Assembly (NCBI GenBank): GCA_900708905.1
Contig: CAADRB010000106.1
Span: 175,025-239,024, forward strand
Length of the DNA: 64,000 bases
From: Hymenolepis diminuta
Taxonomy: Eukaryota; Platyhelminthes; Cestoda; Cyclophyllidea; Hymenolepididae
Direction of reading: 5' to 3'
Positions 12,801-25,480 of this stretch are shown here, one piece after another. A program made the translations under genes and the position numbers. Numbering within the stretch: the stretch's first letter is position 1; the number at the start of each line of letters is the position of its first letter. Under the pieces are notes generated by a model. That model was not told the DNA's origin. It was given only the letters and a program-made list of their open reading frames with translations, and ran no database searches.

Positions 12801-15800
12801 TTCATCATCTCTGACCGAGTGACAGTTGATAGTTCCTTTTCTGCTGAGTTCTCTGTTTGAATGGAGATACATTTTCATATATGTTGTCTCTGCGTTTTAA
12901 TTGGCTTTGTTAGATGCTTAAGGTAATATTAAGGTTATTGAGGCTGCTCTAGATTAAAACTTTTCATAAGAATCATCGAAAAACTATTACAATTAATAGC
13001 TGCCTTCTATTACTAAGGGACTACCTATTATTAAGAAATATAATCGTATAAACGATGTTCATTAACGTGTTTTGCTTGTCCTTTTTTAGGTACAAAGATG
13101 ATGGCCCTTCTATGGTACTATCGACCTGAGAGTTTGGTGCCACCGCGTCGAAATGGCGTGATTGACTGTGAACTCTTTGCCAGTCGTCATTGTGATGTCA
13201 ATCCTGTTGATTGTATCGATGATCTGGCCTACGTTTACTCCGCTTTGCCCTATGCTCGATTTATGGCTCTCGCAAAGTACAAACAGGTGTGCATATATTA
13301 TCTAAATTAGTCGCCCCTTTTTTAAAGATCAGAAAAACCAAATAAAGCATTTAGTGCTCAAATCACATAGATACCATTGGATGATGTATGTTTCCCTATT
13401 AAGGTTATAACTAATTTGGTTTGACTAAGTGATTGATTAATTTTTATAAATGGGCATGGGAAGCACAATTCTGTATAATATAGTTACTGAGGAGCGAGGA
13501 AAGTGGATCTGGAAGAATTGGGTCTTGAAAAGGTCAATATTTCGAGTTGAGGTTGGCACCTCTTTCCTCACAAATCACTCTTAGTTTAACAAATACAGGG
13601 AGCTTGTAAATTTGGTCGGCGGTTAATTTTGCAAATGATTGGGGAATATTTACTTTTGGTATTGGTCTTTAATTAACGAAGGTTTAATAATCGCATATTC
13701 CACAAACCTAATCTGATTTATTTAATAGTAGGAGAAGAGTTATATTACTACTTTTAAACACTTACTTAAATTCCATACATTTGTATTCATCGATTGAATG
13801 AATTATATTCGATAGTTTCGAACAGGTTCATAGGTTATTTTGGATTACCGATAAAATACGTTTCTATTAAATTTGATAATTAGATACTGGTTAGGCTAAT
13901 TCATGCTTGTTAGAGCATGTGTGAACTTGTTAATCCTAATTAGCCGCGATTTCGTTGAATTTAAGATTACACTTTGTAACTTGAATTCTGATCATTGGAA
14001 GGTTGTAGTTGAAGAGAATATCTCGTAATAGTCTAAATCGATTTGAGACCCGTCGCGTTAATTTGCCTTTGTTTCTTCGGAGCCTCTCCTAATACGATAA
14101 TTCCTTATTTGCATCATTTTTCCAGAAAGTTCAATATTGATATTCTTAGAAGTAAATTTGTGATGACCTTACATCTAAGTCTCTTTTTGGAATTATTATT
14201 TTTAGTTTGAATTGTTTTCATTTTTGGTGTGTAAGGCTTACCGATGGTACTGATAGTTAATTTTTATTACTCCTGACAAGGCAAAAGAGGGCCTTTTTAG
14301 CTAGAAGGAAGTAATGGATGCGTCAGGTTATCTACTTTTTGTTAATTGAGTATCGTTCACTGCATCATGATCAAGGTTCGAACTTTAGGATCTAATTCCT
14401 GGATGACAGTGAATATTCACGTTGTTCAAATCTGATTAAGCGGTATACTGATAGCCAGATCTTCCGCTTAAGCTACCACCTATTTATGGGATGTAGGCGG
14501 TTGACAGATGAGACGATCTTCTAACTAGATCAAATGTACGTGGATTTAGGTCTTCATAATCATACATTCTAAACAGAAGATTTACTTCAGCTTTTGTCAT
14601 TCTTATTCGCTAGTTTCAAAAATCCCTCCTTTTGTTTAATCACCGAACAAATTTATGAGGAAGTTCTCTATTTCCCGATCTTATAAACTTTTATAAAGCT
14701 GCGGAGTTTATGTGCGTTTTTACCTCGCTACTTGAGATGAAATTGGGTGCTATACGATAAGGCTGATGTCTATAAAAATGATGAACCAAAGCTATACGTT
14801 TACGTATACCAAAGCGGTATATGTTTAAAGGTATATATGAATATAAAGGTATATATATATAATCTAAAAAATATTTCAATTGCTCATCGATTAATAGAAA
14901 AGGGAATTTGTAGTGCCCATACACTGACTCACACCTCATTGCGCTCTACTTGTCAGTTGATTGTTTTTATCAGTTGCTTATCAACGAATAAAAGGAGGTG
15001 GAAACGGTTAACTCCCTTATTGCACCTTAATATGCCCTCTTTATCACAACCCAGGTCCCACCGCCCAGAACTGTGATTTTTCGTCTTTCCTTCCCCTTCC
15101 TACTTCTATTCTGATTCAACTGATTTTGCCTAATGCACATTTTTCCAACTCAACTCTTGATCTTCTCCATTTGGGAAAGGCTGTTGTATTCTGCTAGCAT
15201 TTAGGAAGATCATTTGCTTTGAAAGGGGACAACTCTAAACCTAACCTGGTCTGATTCTTAAAGTGGCATTCCTGTCGGGATTGGTGTTACTTTATGTTCA
15301 ATAATGTCTTTTATAAGGATAATATCTGATCGTATTTTCTGTTCTAATTAGGAGTGTCGTACGCATCGCCGATCAATTTCTATAGTTCCACCTCTTCACA
15401 AAACCTCTAAAGATGCTGCAATTACCTCGACTTCAAGCAAAGTGGTAAGCGACGTTTGTTACCGATCGTACTACCTAAGTCAATCAAGGCTATACTCATA
15501 CTCTAGTTAGCTTATATGAGTATACCTTAGTAAAATACCGATTGAAAGTGGGGATTTTTGGTCTGTATTTGAGCTCCGCTTTATTTTCATCATCAGATAT
15601 AATAATCAGGTTAATTTGTTTCTATTATTATTATATTCCTTTAAATAACATAATGCGGGTTTATCTAGATCAAATAGCATAAGTTTAAGGTTTTCAACAA
15701 ATAATGACGACTAAGGTTGAGAAGTTTAAGTCTTTTAGTCATATTGATAAAAATCTGTATATTTGTGCGAGGTTTTATATTTCTCAAAATACCAAATTAT

Positions 15801-18800
15801 GGGTATTGTCTCAAAATGAGTGTCTGAGCTCCTACAACTGGACTGGCAAATCGCAGGCATCTTTTATTGCTACATGAAATGGGGAAAACAGAATTTACCT
15901 GAAAGATAATAAAAAACTAGTAAATACATGCATGGGTGGTAACTGTAGTAGAATGCGATAAATTGATTATAAAATATACTCAGTACCAATTTTAGCACTT
16001 CTTGCTTAAAAATTATTGCTATTATTAAGCTCAATCAATTACAAAGCTATTTGATTCAAGTTCCTATCAAAATAAAGGATGGGAGAGGAGTAATGGGTTG
16101 ACTAAACTCGATTTTAGTCAACATTTCTTTCGAGCTCGAGTTCTTATATTTTCTTAGCTTGAAATATTTGTGACTACTACTAGGTTCGGTTTGAGCTTAT
16201 TTTGAAGGCTGTCGAATAAAAATTGCACTGAATCTCAGATTTAAAAATGAGAAGATACTTCCCTCTAACATAGTTTTTGTCATGCTGAGTATGTTTTAAA
16301 GTGTCTGCGGCAGCACATGATTAGAATTTTCTTGGATGGTCCTAGTATGCCCCCACTTCTATGCTACTAATTTCATGCCACTTACTTTTCAGCCCCATTA
16401 TACCCCAAAGTCAGAAAACTTAAGAGTAATTTAATACATAAATTCAAACAAGGTATAAAAAAGATCGTGTTTCAGGGGGTCTTTTTCACATATCTCTATT
16501 TGATCACCAATAAAAAAGGAGTTTCTAGGATATTCTTTGTGTCCTAAATGTAGAACTGGATACAAAATTCATATCAATTTGGGAGACCACCAAAAATATG
16601 ATGAGGGGCACATAATGTCTTTAAGAGTGGAAGGATTTTCTCGGATCAATTATTCAGCTTTTAGTTAGTGTGTATTTTCGTAAAGAGGAAGATTATTATG
16701 ATTGGGTAGGCTGCACTCTGTAGTCGTTTGTAATTAATTTCCATGATATTTTTGAGATGATGTTCTACAACAACGTACAATAAATTTGCTGCAGTGATCA
16801 ATTTATGTCAGCTTCAGACGCATAATTTTGTTCTGAGAGGGTTTATAGAAATATATGGTATTTGAATTCCACTCTAGACTGCTACACCGGTTTATGAAGT
16901 CGTGAGAATATACGTGCATGGAAGGTTTGCCTAGCTTGTGTATTTTGGGTGGCTGGACCTTATAGTGTGTTCTTAATTAAGGACAGCGTAGGACAAGTCG
17001 TGTGGGAAATGGGTCTGACAGTAGACAATGGAGAGTGACGGGTATTTGAATCGATATAATTCTGCCTTTTAAAGAAGACAAAAGAAATAAAAATTAAATA
17101 AATTTTGTCTTTAGTTGTAAAGATTTATATTGGTGTTTGACATTCTCTTTACTAATTTACTTGAATTCTCATTTTGCCACATTTTAAAATGCCTAAGAGC
17201 TGAGCCTACACATATATATATACGTTTGAATTGTTTAACAGATGGGATGTTCTAAAAGACCACATCTATATTATTGATCAGAGAAAATAACCCAAATTCT
17301 CTTTTTTAAATAACAGGCTAATGACTACACCAACAGCTGGGCTAGTTTTTATTGTTTGCTTATCATTACAAATAACCACTAACCCTCGCATAGTCCGTAA
17401 ATGGCTTTTTTGGTTAGTTATATAGCTATAACATTTCACTGGTTGATATCGTTATTTTCGGTTATTATCTGTTAGTTGGAAGCAAATGTCTTAGCTCTGT
17501 TGTTCATGGGAAATAATGTTGCAACTATTTAATAAATACACAAAAGGTTTCTTAACTTTAAAAAAAACTGAAACGGAAAACACTTTTCAATCATCTGGTT
17601 CTGAAGTGCAAGCAACATCTTGGAGTTCCGTACTTGTCGGTTTAAATTAGGTGTTTAGCGATTGACAAAATGCGCTACTTAATTTTGGTCAACCGAGGAT
17701 AGATATCAAACTGATGTAGAACATTTTTAGTTCTAAATCAGGTGTGAGATTTCGAGAACAATTTTTGCCATTGCCTATGGTGTTTAAAGGTGTGTTTTCA
17801 AGTGTTATGCTTTCTAAAGTGTCTAATTGTCTTACTCAATGCTTTTATCTTTTTGAAGAGTCAACGACTTTAGTTTTTTCTGTTGCTGGTTTTATCCGGT
17901 GACCTGTGATAGTCTCTTCGTTGTCACGTTTTGCTTCGAGTAATATACTTTTTGCGTTAGTTTCCTTTACTGACGATGAAACATCAGTCTAACTTTTATA
18001 GATAGATCATAAGTACATAATCTTTTTTAGAATATGTAAATATGTGTTATCAATCAGATTTATTCACCATAATATGGCCCTAGTTTCTACCGTTGTTGAT
18101 AGCGTTACTAGAAGTTATGAAATACATGAATTCAAAATCGATTTTTATTGAACCTTCCTATTTGGCTTTTCTAATCTTTGAAGTCGTCTCGCACTTTGGG
18201 TGTTTGGTGTATTAAATATGTAAGTTTCCGATATAAGGTCCGTACCGCCTATATATAACACCTCTATCATGTCTTTGTTATTGTCTTTTACAACTTTTCA
18301 TAACAAAATAGAAAGAAGATTTACTAAGAGATTGTCTTAGAATCTCTCGTCTATGAATAAACATGGACTGAACCCGGAATTTATTTGGTTGTTTTATATC
18401 TGATTTCAATCATTTTTACGCTAAGGTGATCTTTGCTAAAACGTGCACAAGCACGTCGCAGTTAACTGAATAATGTGTAAGCTGGCTACCAGCTATTAAT
18501 CTGTAGTTTTTCAGACGCCTGTGGCCTAAATGGTCGAAATCTTGGCTTTTAATGGGATTTATGCCAAACAAGCGGGTGGCCTTTTAAATCGACGTGATTT
18601 AGTTCGAGATATTGTTGTAAAAGCGGTGGATTTTACTACTTCTGACGACATCAACTTCTTAGCGCTATCCGGAATCTAACTGTCAGGGGATGGAATTTCC
18701 TGAAATGATTACCAGATCTCGAGGGGATATTTTTAAGATAATCCACCACATTAGAGAAAAATTTCACAATTTTTTACCGCGGGAAAGCAACTAAGGTTCA

Positions 18801-21800
18801 ACGAAGAGTAAGGGAAGAGGATCAAAAGGGTTATCTACCTTGAGTATCGGGTTCTAAGAATCACATTTCACAAATCGTCCGCTGGATTACCGGTCCAATT
18901 CTTATCTACAGTCTCCAGTGCTTATTGATTGGCTGTTTAATTTAAATGTCGGTCTTGTCACTTCAATTAAGTCTTTCTTTCGAAGGCTGAACAGGCAGCA
19001 TGATCTTAAGCTGATTATATGATTTTAACATTGCGGAACTCACCAATCGCAGTTCACGTAAGGATTATATTGGATTTAATCATTCCCTATTTTCATATGA
19101 TATCATCACGTTTTCATTCACTATGATCGGTCTACCAGTCGCCCAAAATCAGGTACGTCCTGCGACAGCTATGTCATGTCTGCAAGTAATATTGGTCATT
19201 GAATTTTCGGAGATAAGTGGCTTTCAAAGTTGCATTTATTGGATATCAGGCACTTTGCACTTTTTACTATGTTAAGCATTTGGATAGATTATAATTTTCT
19301 AAGAATTTATTAGTCTTTCTTTATACAAAAAAGAGACTTCATATTTGCAACGCTATTTCAAGGGACCTTATCTAGCGTAATCGAAATAATATTGCATTCC
19401 TAGGTATCCCCTTACATTGAGTTTTTGTTTTTTCTTAGAAACTCAGTTTTGTCCCATCTTCTGAGCTTATCCATTTTGGCGCGAATTAAGTGACTTTTAT
19501 TAAAAGTCTGAATGACATTCGTTTGAATTTCCTGTAATAGCTTTTCACTTTGTGTGTAAACGGTCTAAATTATGATAATTCTTCCTACTGAGTTGATTTT
19601 TCGGTCAAAATTGGTGAATCCTTTCTTAAACGCTAGTAGGATTTTACGTAGGGCTAAAAACAAGATTTTTCTTTACTATGTAGTTGTTGCATGGCTATCC
19701 AAATCATCGGAAAACGCGGTTTAGACGTCCATTAACAAAGAAATTTATCAACATGGAAGATGAAAGGTACTCTGAAGCTCTATTGGCTAGAAGTTCATAT
19801 TTTATTACAATTGCCGCTCTTGACCTTATTTAATATATGTGATCTAACATTCATATTATTTGATTTGGGCCAATGAGTATCAGTAAACAACCTGTCAAAT
19901 CCATTAAGAAGTGTTAAGAACTCTTGACTTGGTTAAGGAGAAGGTATCCCGGAACCATCCTGATTGGAAATTTACTTTCTGTCATTTCTCTTGTTGACCA
20001 GAATTAACCAGTGCTATCGACCATCCACATTTTTGAATGCGCACCATTGGGGATCGATCTCTAATTTGACAGACGTGCACATTGTTTACTGCATCACCCC
20101 TTATCTAGGACCGTAGTCGTAAATGGTAAAAGACGATCGAAAACCCTCAATTAGAGGGGCATCTTTTCTATTACTTGAGTAGGTGTTGGATAAAAGGCAG
20201 TACAAACAAGACCTTAAAGTGAGCTTTTCGTGCGAGCCATCCATAAAACGTAACTTGTTCTACTGCGGTTATGTATGTTTTTTAAACTAACGCAATCTCT
20301 CTCTGATGTTTGATTTCAGTGTAGGTAACACAGTTTCTTCCAGTGCTTAATGCACTTTCTTCCAAGCATAAATATGTGAATTATTACCAAATATTAATTT
20401 CACTCACATTGTGTACGCTTCTTCATTATTTGTGTGCGTATCAGCCCTTATTACCACAATAATAAGCAACGATAGTGCCAGTTGCACAATTACACGTGTG
20501 TAGTAAACTTTCCATCACAATTCGCACTCATCGAAGGTAGTGCTGTGAGTAAGAGAAAAATGGTTTAGACTCCATAAGGCAGAAAAAACCTTTACAATAT
20601 GTATGAACATTGTATAAGTACTCGTTATATTCCAAACAACCCTTGAGGTGATAGCAGATAGAGGCTAAGAAGAACACATCTAAGCCGGAGTTCGCTGGTC
20701 TGTTGTGAAAAGTTAATAACTAGTCGGTGGGAGGGTATATCATATCTCTTTTTTGGGAAACCAAATAATTGTGATCGTATTAGTAGAAGGTGGACGGAAG
20801 AGTAGATAGACCAAGGGAGGTCATCAAACCGCTCTCACATTCATCCTTTGTGAGACCCATACATTATCAACTAAGATGGATGTAAGCCACAGTAATGTAT
20901 GATAGCAAGTTACCTCAATTTTCGAATATATTACTTCGGGCATAACAATTTCAAGTTTAAGCTTAGTTGAGTAGATTTCTCAAGTGTTCAGTGTGGTGAT
21001 CACAATGATATTTAGTTTACTTTTTGAAATGAATACTTAAATCATCTTCGCAAATCTCCTTCGACTTCTTGACTAATAAATAGATGCGCATTGTGACATC
21101 TCTGGACCAAGGTGGAGAGTAAATCCGCTTACTGATAATTAAGCAGCTCAAAGATAGGACCAAGAGTCTCGTCTAAATAATTTTTTATTGAAGATCTCTA
21201 AAATCTGACGTGTGATATTGAATGAGCTAAAGAGAAAGAAGTGCTTACAAGCGGATCTATTAACTCGGGTCTTGTCAGTAGGAGAAGATTGGAAGTGCAT
21301 GCCAATAATTTAAATAACTAGATGGCAAGATATAGAATGATAGCTTATGGCAACTGATAGAAACAGGAGGTAGTTTAAGCGTTGGAGGCTTCTAAGAGAT
21401 GGCAATCTATTTTGTAATGTATAGGTCGGGTAAGAATATTAAGTAGAGATCTTTGTAAGTTCGTTGTAAACAAGCAAATTTTATCAAGGTTTGTAAGAAA
21501 GACTTAAATTCACACCTGTGCTGCTCTTTGATTGTGTGTCCTTATTCTAGTAAAGACTAGGATAAACGAATGAATAAATTTATGCACTATACATCGTTTC
21601 ATTTTTAGAATCCTTCTGGAGATGTTTCAGAGTTTCCTGAAGAGGCGGTAATCTCCAACGTGTTTCTCTGTCGAGCCTGGTACGATTTCCACTCTCGCAG
21701 AGTAATGCGTAACTTGAAGACTCTCAACAACAGTCATAACATTACGATCATGACCACTTCTACTACTAATAACAATGGCTCCACAACCACCAGACAGCAA

Positions 21801-22046
21801 CATCCCCAACCAGTTACTTCCTCAAGTCCAGTCGGCCAAACAACCCGTCCAGATGTCTTCGAATCCACAGCAATTCAACCATCCGCAGAAGAGGACTTGT
21901 CTAATGGACGAGCCGTGCTAGAGACGACAGCAGAACTCTCAATTAATTGGGCTGATCATGGAGAACAGATTGCAATGTCTTTGGGGGGTGGTAGGGGTTT
22001 AGTGTCAAGACCATCTCCTTCTCCCAGGAAAAAACAAGACATCTAA
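6876..22046 (+). CDS. BAHD1: BAHD1-like heterochromatin protein (BAH domain), five exons
   Basis: Exons: 6876-8771, 10393-10558, 13090-13286, 15352-15444 and 21609-22046. All junctions are GT-AG and phases agree, giving 929 residues (vertebrate BAHD1 is about 780). The start has an in-frame stop immediately before it. Residues 1-40 are strongly basic; 258-264 are an AT-hook (RRGRPPK); about 270-610 are rich in Ser, Pro, Gln and Thr and look disordered. The BAH domain spans about 638-825: GDNVLLCSGP, VAKVTALFNDP, MMALLWYYRPE, ELFASRH and VFLCRAWYDF appear in the same order as in BAHD1 (and the related fly protein Winged eye). The family scaffolds heterochromatin silencing and its BAH domain reads H3K27me3; that role is inferred here from homology. 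The Ser/Thr/Asn-rich tail of about 115 residues after the BAH domain is unlike the vertebrate protein, which ends near it. Reading past 8771 to a stop at 8894 would give a protein without a BAH domain. Confidence 0.9.
9800..9905 (+). repeat. tRNA-derived SINE-like fragment
   Basis: ATGAG-ATCGATA-CTCAT forms a five-base-pair stem with a seven-base loop, like a tRNA T-arm and Pol III B box. The same motif with the same follow-on (CAGTGA/CAGTAA then ATGG) recurs at 43808-43850. Confidence 0.4.
10080..10300 (+). repeat. tRNA-derived SINE-like fragment interrupted by an assembly gap
   Basis: GAGGCTAGAGGTTACGTG followed by TTCGATGTATACC resembles a variable loop plus T-arm (B box GTTCGAT). The following GGCGAAATGGCTAACTGCG is like the tails of the other units. 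The N run at 10217-10228 falls in a G-rich tract inside it. Short open frames across this unit are artefacts. Confidence 0.4.
10217..10228. other. Assembly gap (12 N)
   Basis: Twelve unknown bases in a GAGGGGAGGG / GGGAC context within intron 1 of the BAHD1 homologue; the coding sequence is not affected. Confidence 0.99.
10559..13089 (+). other. Intron 2 of the BAHD1 homologue
   Basis: Bounded by GTAGGG and CTTTTTTAG; it splits a glycine codon (phase 1). It contains a copy of dispersed repeat D (about 10690-10985). The rest shows no recognisable feature. Confidence 0.75.
10690..10985 (+). repeat. Dispersed repeat D, copy 1
   Basis: A CT-rich head, then AACTCTTAGTCTTCT, TGTTGTATCCTGTTAGCCTT, GGGGATAACTCTAGTC and TTAAAGTAGCGTTACTG. 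The same blocks recur in order at 15040-15300 and, more divergent, at about 50640-50900. No terminal repeats or coding potential; class unknown. Confidence 0.5.
14775..14863. repeat. TATA-rich imperfect minisatellite
   Basis: About four imperfect units sharing AAAG/AAAGG followed by GTATATATGA or GTATATGTTT, for example AAAGGTATATATGAATATAAAGG broken as AAAGGTATATATG plus AATATAAAGG. The flanking open frames are by-products. Confidence 0.5.
14940..15320 (+). repeat. Dispersed repeat D, copy 2
   Basis: Blocks AACTCAACTCTTGATCTTCT, GGGAAAGGCTGTTGTATTCT, GGGGACAACTCTAAACC and TTAAAGTGGCATTCCTGTCG match copy 1 in order. It ends about 30 bp before BAHD1 exon 4, so it must leave the acceptor CTAATTAG intact. 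Confidence 0.5.
18530..19020 (+). pseudogene. Coding-like remnant of unknown origin in intron 4
   Basis: ATG at 18530 opens a 49-codon frame to a TAA at 18677; its core reads GGLLNRRDLVRDIVVKAVDF then TTSDDINFLAL. One base out of frame, 18681 onward reads CQGMEFPEMITRSRGDIFK and stays open to about 18793. A third block (about 18850-19020) reads FTNRPLDYRSNSY and continues for about 50 codons. The succession of charged, amphipathic frames in one direction is more protein-like than the surrounding AT-rich DNA, suggesting a decayed retrocopy or transposon ORF. I recognise no family, and chance cannot be excluded. Confidence 0.25.
19920..20110 (-). repeat. tRNA-derived SINE-like unit
   Basis: On the minus strand TGCAGTAAACAATGTGCACG then AGATCGATCCCC resembles Pol III A and B boxes at tRNA-like spacing. 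It is followed by GTTAATTCTGGTCAACAAGA and a body ending near 19925. The body matches 25320-25420 on the same strand. Confidence 0.45.
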
Positions 22047-24030
22047 GGCAGAACCTGAATCAGTTTCTTCTTTACCTCTTCCTTCCTCCTCTTCGTCTTA
22101 ACTATTTGTCTCACTGTCTTCTTTCATTACGTGTGTGTTTGTCTCTCTGCTGAATATACGTATATAAATAATGTAAACTCGCTTTCCTGCTTTCGTCTTA
22201 CTTCCCTTCTTCTACGTGTGTGTATATAGAGAAGTGCGACTGATTAGATGTTGTAGTCGTTCATTTTGATCCCCCTTTTTGCTTTTCCCTTCTGGAACAA
22301 GTTTGTGTGTGACTGACACATAATTGTCTATTCTCCTTTTTTCTGCTCCTCTTGATGAATTGTAAACGTTGAGTTGGTGGTGCTGTGGGAGTACTGATAT
22401 TTGGATGTGTTAATAAAGCTATTGATGTGTGCATTCATTAGTGGGTGTACTTTAATGAGTTTATGGGTATATGTAACCTAAGGACACAAAGAGAACACGT
22501 CTTTATCAGATTGAACCTTATTTTATTGTGGAGGTAGATGCAAGAACCTTATGGAGGTAAATTGAGTTTTTAATGGTAAAGTCAGATAGAGGGGTTTTTC
22601 TGCGTGTCCAGGTATCATAGATTGTATATTTATTATAAGGACGGAATCGAAAAATCGGGGTTTGATGAGATAAGTCGCTAGTGTGACTGAAACAGGTTTA
22701 ATTTATTTCGGATATAAGCTTGTTAAAGTCTATTGAGTGGGATTCCTACTTATAATAATCTCAAAATGAGCCTGAGACGCCCGGATTATATCGATAAGAA
22801 CAATGTGACCAGTTCGTAATCCCATTGACTCTGCCGACGTCCAACTGCAGTCTTAATTTGCTTTTCTCCAGCTTCTTACCTACCACACTGATCCTCACTT
22901 TGTTTTGCCTATGATTCGCCTATCACACTGCTTATTCATTTGACTTTGTTATCTTAATTCCACACATTGAGCTTTTATCTTAATCTAATAGTAAAAGCAT
23001 CCAAACAGTTACCTATCTTGGTTTGGGGCGGCAATAACTCAGTAAGTTTTCTCTGTGCCTGGTTGGTGTTATTTAATCTTGACTATCTTAATCTCCATAT
23101 GATAAGCTCTTAACTGATTGTGCCAGCTATTATTATAACGATATTGATCTTAGTGAAGTTTCCTTTTATGATGAATAAGAGATAGTGAAGTGTTTATTTA
23201 ATCTCTAATACACGAAAGCAGTTAGCTGTTGGTTGACCATGAATTGAGTAGTGGAGCTTGCCACTTCCATTTCAACCTCTCCGGAATATCTTATTGAATA
23301 ATATAACATGTTCTCCAAGTGTAAAATGTGCATGGCTGATATGATGTACTGTTACTATCATATCCTCTGGATTCCTTCTAACATAAAACAGGATGCCAGA
23401 GAGGAAACATCTGCACAGTAAAAAAGCTTGTTTTATCTAAAATCATATAGGGATGATTAAACAGTGAAGATCTACACGACCACATCTATTGGGGTCATGA
23501 GCACGCAGGTAAACACACAAATAGGTTAACCGGGTTGAGTACAGCCAATTTCACAAGGGAAGCATGAGAAATAGTGAACAGGAGGGGAAACATGCATAAA
23601 GGGAAATGAGAGATGCTATTTTAATAGAACATTAAAGGGTAGATTAAAATCAAATTTTTTATGATGAACAAAGGTGATGTATTTAAAGTGTCCCACTTAT
23701 TTTTGCCCATGACAAGAAAAAGAGGATCTGAGCAAGAGGGACAGCAAAATAGTGCAAATGCGATGAAAAGGGAGATAGAGTAATAAATGGTAGGGCATCA
23801 AGTGTGTTAATTTATTTTACTTCTGCTACAATCCAGGAGACGAATAATGAGATTTGAATTTTAGATCGTGAACTGCCCATTTAGTAAATATTGTACGAAT
23901 CGATTCTAAAAAAATAAAATGAAGTTTGTCTCTTTAATACTTTGATGTTGTTCTCAGCGTCTTTTTATCCCTTTCGCTTTGTCCCTTATTGGACTTCCCG
24001 TTAACTGATTTCAGTTGCTTTTGTTGGAGC
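22047..24030. other. BAHD1 3' UTR and intergenic DNA
   Basis: A CT-rich then GT-rich 3' UTR runs to the polyadenylation signal at 22412. Beyond it no gene is visible. About 22820-23110 faintly resembles repeat D but is too decayed to assign. Confidence 0.5.
22412..22417 (+). terminator. Polyadenylation signal of the BAHD1 homologue
   Basis: AATAAA, 366 bases after the stop codon and followed within 10-30 bases by a GT-rich tract (GATGTGTGCA, TGGGTGTAC), as expected for a 3' end. Confidence 0.6.
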
Positions 24031-24039
24031 AACCAGATG

Positions 24040-24345
24040 TAGGAGTTAGCAAAGAGCTGTTCCCAAAAAGTAGAGCACAAAGAGTTGTGAAGGCCGAAGT
24101 GTATTGAATAAACCACAATGAGGATTCGAGAGAGTAAGAGAGATGTGAGAGAAGATGACAGGGACGCGTGTATGTATGTGTATGTATCTGTAAGTGAAAA
24201 TAGAGAGTTTAAATGAGTTACTTGGGCAAGGGCGCGTGTGAGGTTATGAGTGCAGATGTATTTCTAAATGAAACGGGGCAGTTACAGAAAAAGGAGAATC
24301 GATTGCCTAGTCTAGATGTGATATAGGGGTCATAGGCCCATAATG
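24040..24345 (-). mobile_element. LTR fragment of a CsRn1-like Ty3/gypsy element, copy 1
   Basis: On the minus strand the order is CATTTAGAAATACATCTG, CGCGCCCTTGCCCAAGTAAC, a CACA-rich tract, CTCTCGAATCCTCATTG, TTCAATACACTTCGGCC and GGGAACAGCTCTTTGCT. The plus-strand copies at 29480 and 60330 share this order. Copy 1 is cut off before the end of the LTR, so no primer site is present, and no gag or pol frame is adjacent. Confidence 0.55.
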
Positions 24346-24779
24346 GCGAAAAATCGACGTTTTTTTCATAAAGGGTTCGGATAAAGAGTAATTTTGGAAA
24401 ATACATAGGGAATCATCCCTCACTTTCTACAATTAATAAAACTGTATATTTTTTTGTATTACTGCGGTGATAATGATAATAAGAAAAGATGAACCAAGAG
24501 ATAAATAGAAATTTTCAAATTTCAGTGCTTGTTAAATTTAACAAGTTTCCACATCGTCGAATTAGCCGAAGATGGCAGCATATTTGCATACCTAAACCAT
24601 TCCTTAGGGAGACGAATATTAGCGCTGTATTGACTATAATTCTTAATTCATCAAAGTTAGAACATCTCTTGAATTCGTATGGTAAATGCAATATGTATAA
24701 TAATTTCTTATCGTAAATTTTGGTCAAATTACATCAACTGAATGTTCAAAATCATTTCGGTGCAGTTTAAATAATAATT

Positions 24780-25340
24780 TTTCATCTTTATATGGTTATG
24801 ATCACGTGATGGAACCATAAATAACTGCCTCTTTGATCTTGAAAAACATTCCTTTTCACTCTTAAATAAATAAGCCCGAAGTCATAACAGAAGCTATCAC
24901 ATAAAAGCGCGACTGACCTTCAATTTATGCAGTAAATACAGGCATAGTGATCAAGGTTTGATTAAAAGTTTTGTCTACTAAACGGTACATAACATCTTGA
25001 AAGAATACCTTTCAGAATTAACCTTCATGGAAGATGGAGCAGAATATATAAATTTGTACCCAAATTAGACATAATCTGTTTGCTTAGATTAAAATAAATA
25101 AAGTTGATCCAAGATAATAAAATGGTTTATAAAATGGTACAATTATATGTAGCCATTCATCAAATCCTGATGCGTCGCCAGGTCAGACCCTATTGACTTT
25201 AGTGATACTAAATATAGGGAATGCAAATTTGAAATTGTGAAATTAAACGCAAAATAAGGGTGAAAATAAATCTAATTCATAAATCTGATCCGTATCCATT
25301 GTATCAAATAAACTATCCAACTTGGGTAGAGGAGAAGCAT
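24780..25340 (+). repeat. Duplicated block E, copy 1
   Basis: Landmarks TTTATGCAGTAAATA, ATAAATTTGTACCCAAATTA and GATGCGTCGCCAGG match 28805-29090 (TTTATGCAACCTGAAATA, GTAAATTTATGCC, GATGCATCGCTATG) in order and orientation. Offset is about 3.9 kb. No coding potential. Confidence 0.4.
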
Positions 25341-25480
25341 CTTGGAGTCTTCCTGGCGAGAAATTCGAATATTTTCATTTCTTTATTAGCCAGAATTAAC
25401 TGTGCAGTAGGGTATTTCGCTAACTGAACTTGCACCAATGGATATCCAACCCATGAGATATGATTTGACAATGACAGCTA
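25320..25480 (-). repeat. SINE-like body fragment
   Basis: GGAGAAGCATCTTGGAGTC, GAAATTCGAATATTTTC and GCCAGAATTAACTGTGC correspond block for block to the SINE-like body at 19925-20010. The head region is too decayed to show A and B boxes. Confidence 0.35.

Larger units (their letters stand above)
13287..15351 (+). other. Intron 3 of the BAHD1 homologue
   Basis: Bounded by GTGTGC and CTAATTAG, phase 0. It contains a TATA-rich minisatellite (14775-14863) and repeat D copy 2; otherwise nothing recognised. Confidence 0.7.
15445..21608 (+). other. Intron 4 of the BAHD1 homologue (6.2 kb)
   Basis: Bounded by GTAAGC and CATTTTTAG. It contains a coding-like remnant (18530-19020) and a minus-strand SINE-like unit (19920-20110). 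The remainder shows no gene or clear repeat. Confidence 0.7.
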
